A stretch of DNA of 12,334 nt from an uncultured Streptomyces sp. (GTDB taxonomy: Bacteria > Actinomycetota > Actinomycetes > Streptomycetales > Streptomycetaceae). Both the position numbers and the translations under genes were made by a program. The stretch spans positions 1 to 12,334 of the forward strand of contig CAMLJW010000117.1 of assembly GCA_946480485.1 (NCBI GenBank), read 5' to 3'. Below the pieces are notes generated by a model that had not been told where the DNA came from, did not search any database, and saw only the letters and a list, made by a program, of their open reading frames with translations. The stretch's first letter is position 1. Each line of letters starts with the position of its first letter. This document shows positions 11,974-12,334 of this stretch, one piece after another.

Positions 11974-12018
11974 AAACCAGACGTACGGACACCAGACGTA
12001 CCGAAACCAGACGTACTG
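11974..12018 (+). repeat. Three 15-bp direct repeats (iteron-like) before the UvrA-like gene
   Basis: Units at 11974-11988, 11989-12003 and 12004-12018 share the core CCAGACGTAC at an exact 15-base period; differences fall only in the outer positions. They end 76 bases before the UvrA-like start codon, within promoter distance. They may be regulator-binding iterons or a minisatellite; an encoded repeat ([10 protein letters not shown]) in the overlapping open frame is a by-product because that frame belongs to the pseudogene tail. Confidence 0.85.
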
Positions 12019-12094
12019 CTCGAGGCTTGGTCAGATCGAGCCAGGTGATCGGCGGAGACCGCGAAGGTGGCCCCGCGTAGCAGATGGAGACACG

Positions 12095-12334
<240 letters not shown>

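Noticed and set aside
11974..12018. Possible CRISPR or plasmid-origin iterons
   Set aside because: Repeats are contiguous 15-mers without spacers, and no replication-initiator gene is present; a promoter-proximal role is more economical.
11637..12080. 147-residue plus-strand open frame as an intact gene
   Set aside because: It joins the out-of-frame parts of a PNPOx-like remnant to hairpins and 15-bp repeats; recognised motifs occur in two frames, so the frame is not a functional gene.

Overview
The window is from a high-GC actinomycete, almost certainly Streptomyces or a close relative. The coding regions have strongly G/C-biased third codon positions. It carries a mycothiol biosynthesis gene, a copy of the Streptomyces-type intergenic repeat, SD-less (probably leaderless) starts, and a block whose gene content resembles the mycobacterial Rv0474-Rv0476 (hbhA) and Rv0486-Rv0489 (mshA to gpm1) neighbourhood (from memory, not searched).

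Layout. (1) 1-1440: the 3' part of an XRE-type regulator with a helical-repeat C-terminus, then a gene-poor stretch with a plausible promoter and at most one small ORF; codon use is less G/C-biased than in the genes to its right. (2) 1494-4301, minus strand: strong terminator, gpmA (phosphoglycerate mutase), a YbjN-domain protein and mshA (first step of mycothiol synthesis), with a sigma-R-like promoter in front of mshA. (3) 4530-7192, plus strand: a SAM-dependent methyltransferase divergent from mshA, a 479-bp spacer with G-runs and Streptomyces repeats, and a receiver-PP2C fusion phosphatase. (4) 7247-8975, minus strand: XRE regulator, HbhA-like coiled-coil protein and DUF2516 membrane protein, with a 28-bp palindrome at the promoter of the XRE gene. 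(5) 9172-11036: a divergent pair of a TetX-like FAD monooxygenase and a TetR-family regulator with an operator-like 47-bp intergenic region. (6) 11037-12094: decayed DNA with a broken pyridoxamine-5'-phosphate-oxidase-like gene, a 7-bp tandem repeat, a second possible gene remnant, strong hairpins and three 15-bp tandem repeats. (7) 12095-12334: the start of a UvrA-like ABC ATPase of the non-repair (UvrA2/DrrC-like) type, cut by the window end.

How they fit together. Regions 2-4 look like conserved chromosomal core: glycolysis, low-molecular-weight thiol synthesis, stress signalling and a cell-envelope/polar protein set. Regions 5-7 look accessory: a drug- or aromatic-compound-modifying flavoenzyme under a local repressor, gene debris, and a UvrA-like ATPase of a type often tied to resistance to DNA-binding compounds. 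I see no clearly new multi-gene system. The most worthwhile leads are the TetR/TetX-like divergon, the iteron-like repeats before the UvrA-like gene, the XRE autoregulatory palindrome and the sigma-R-like mshA promoter.
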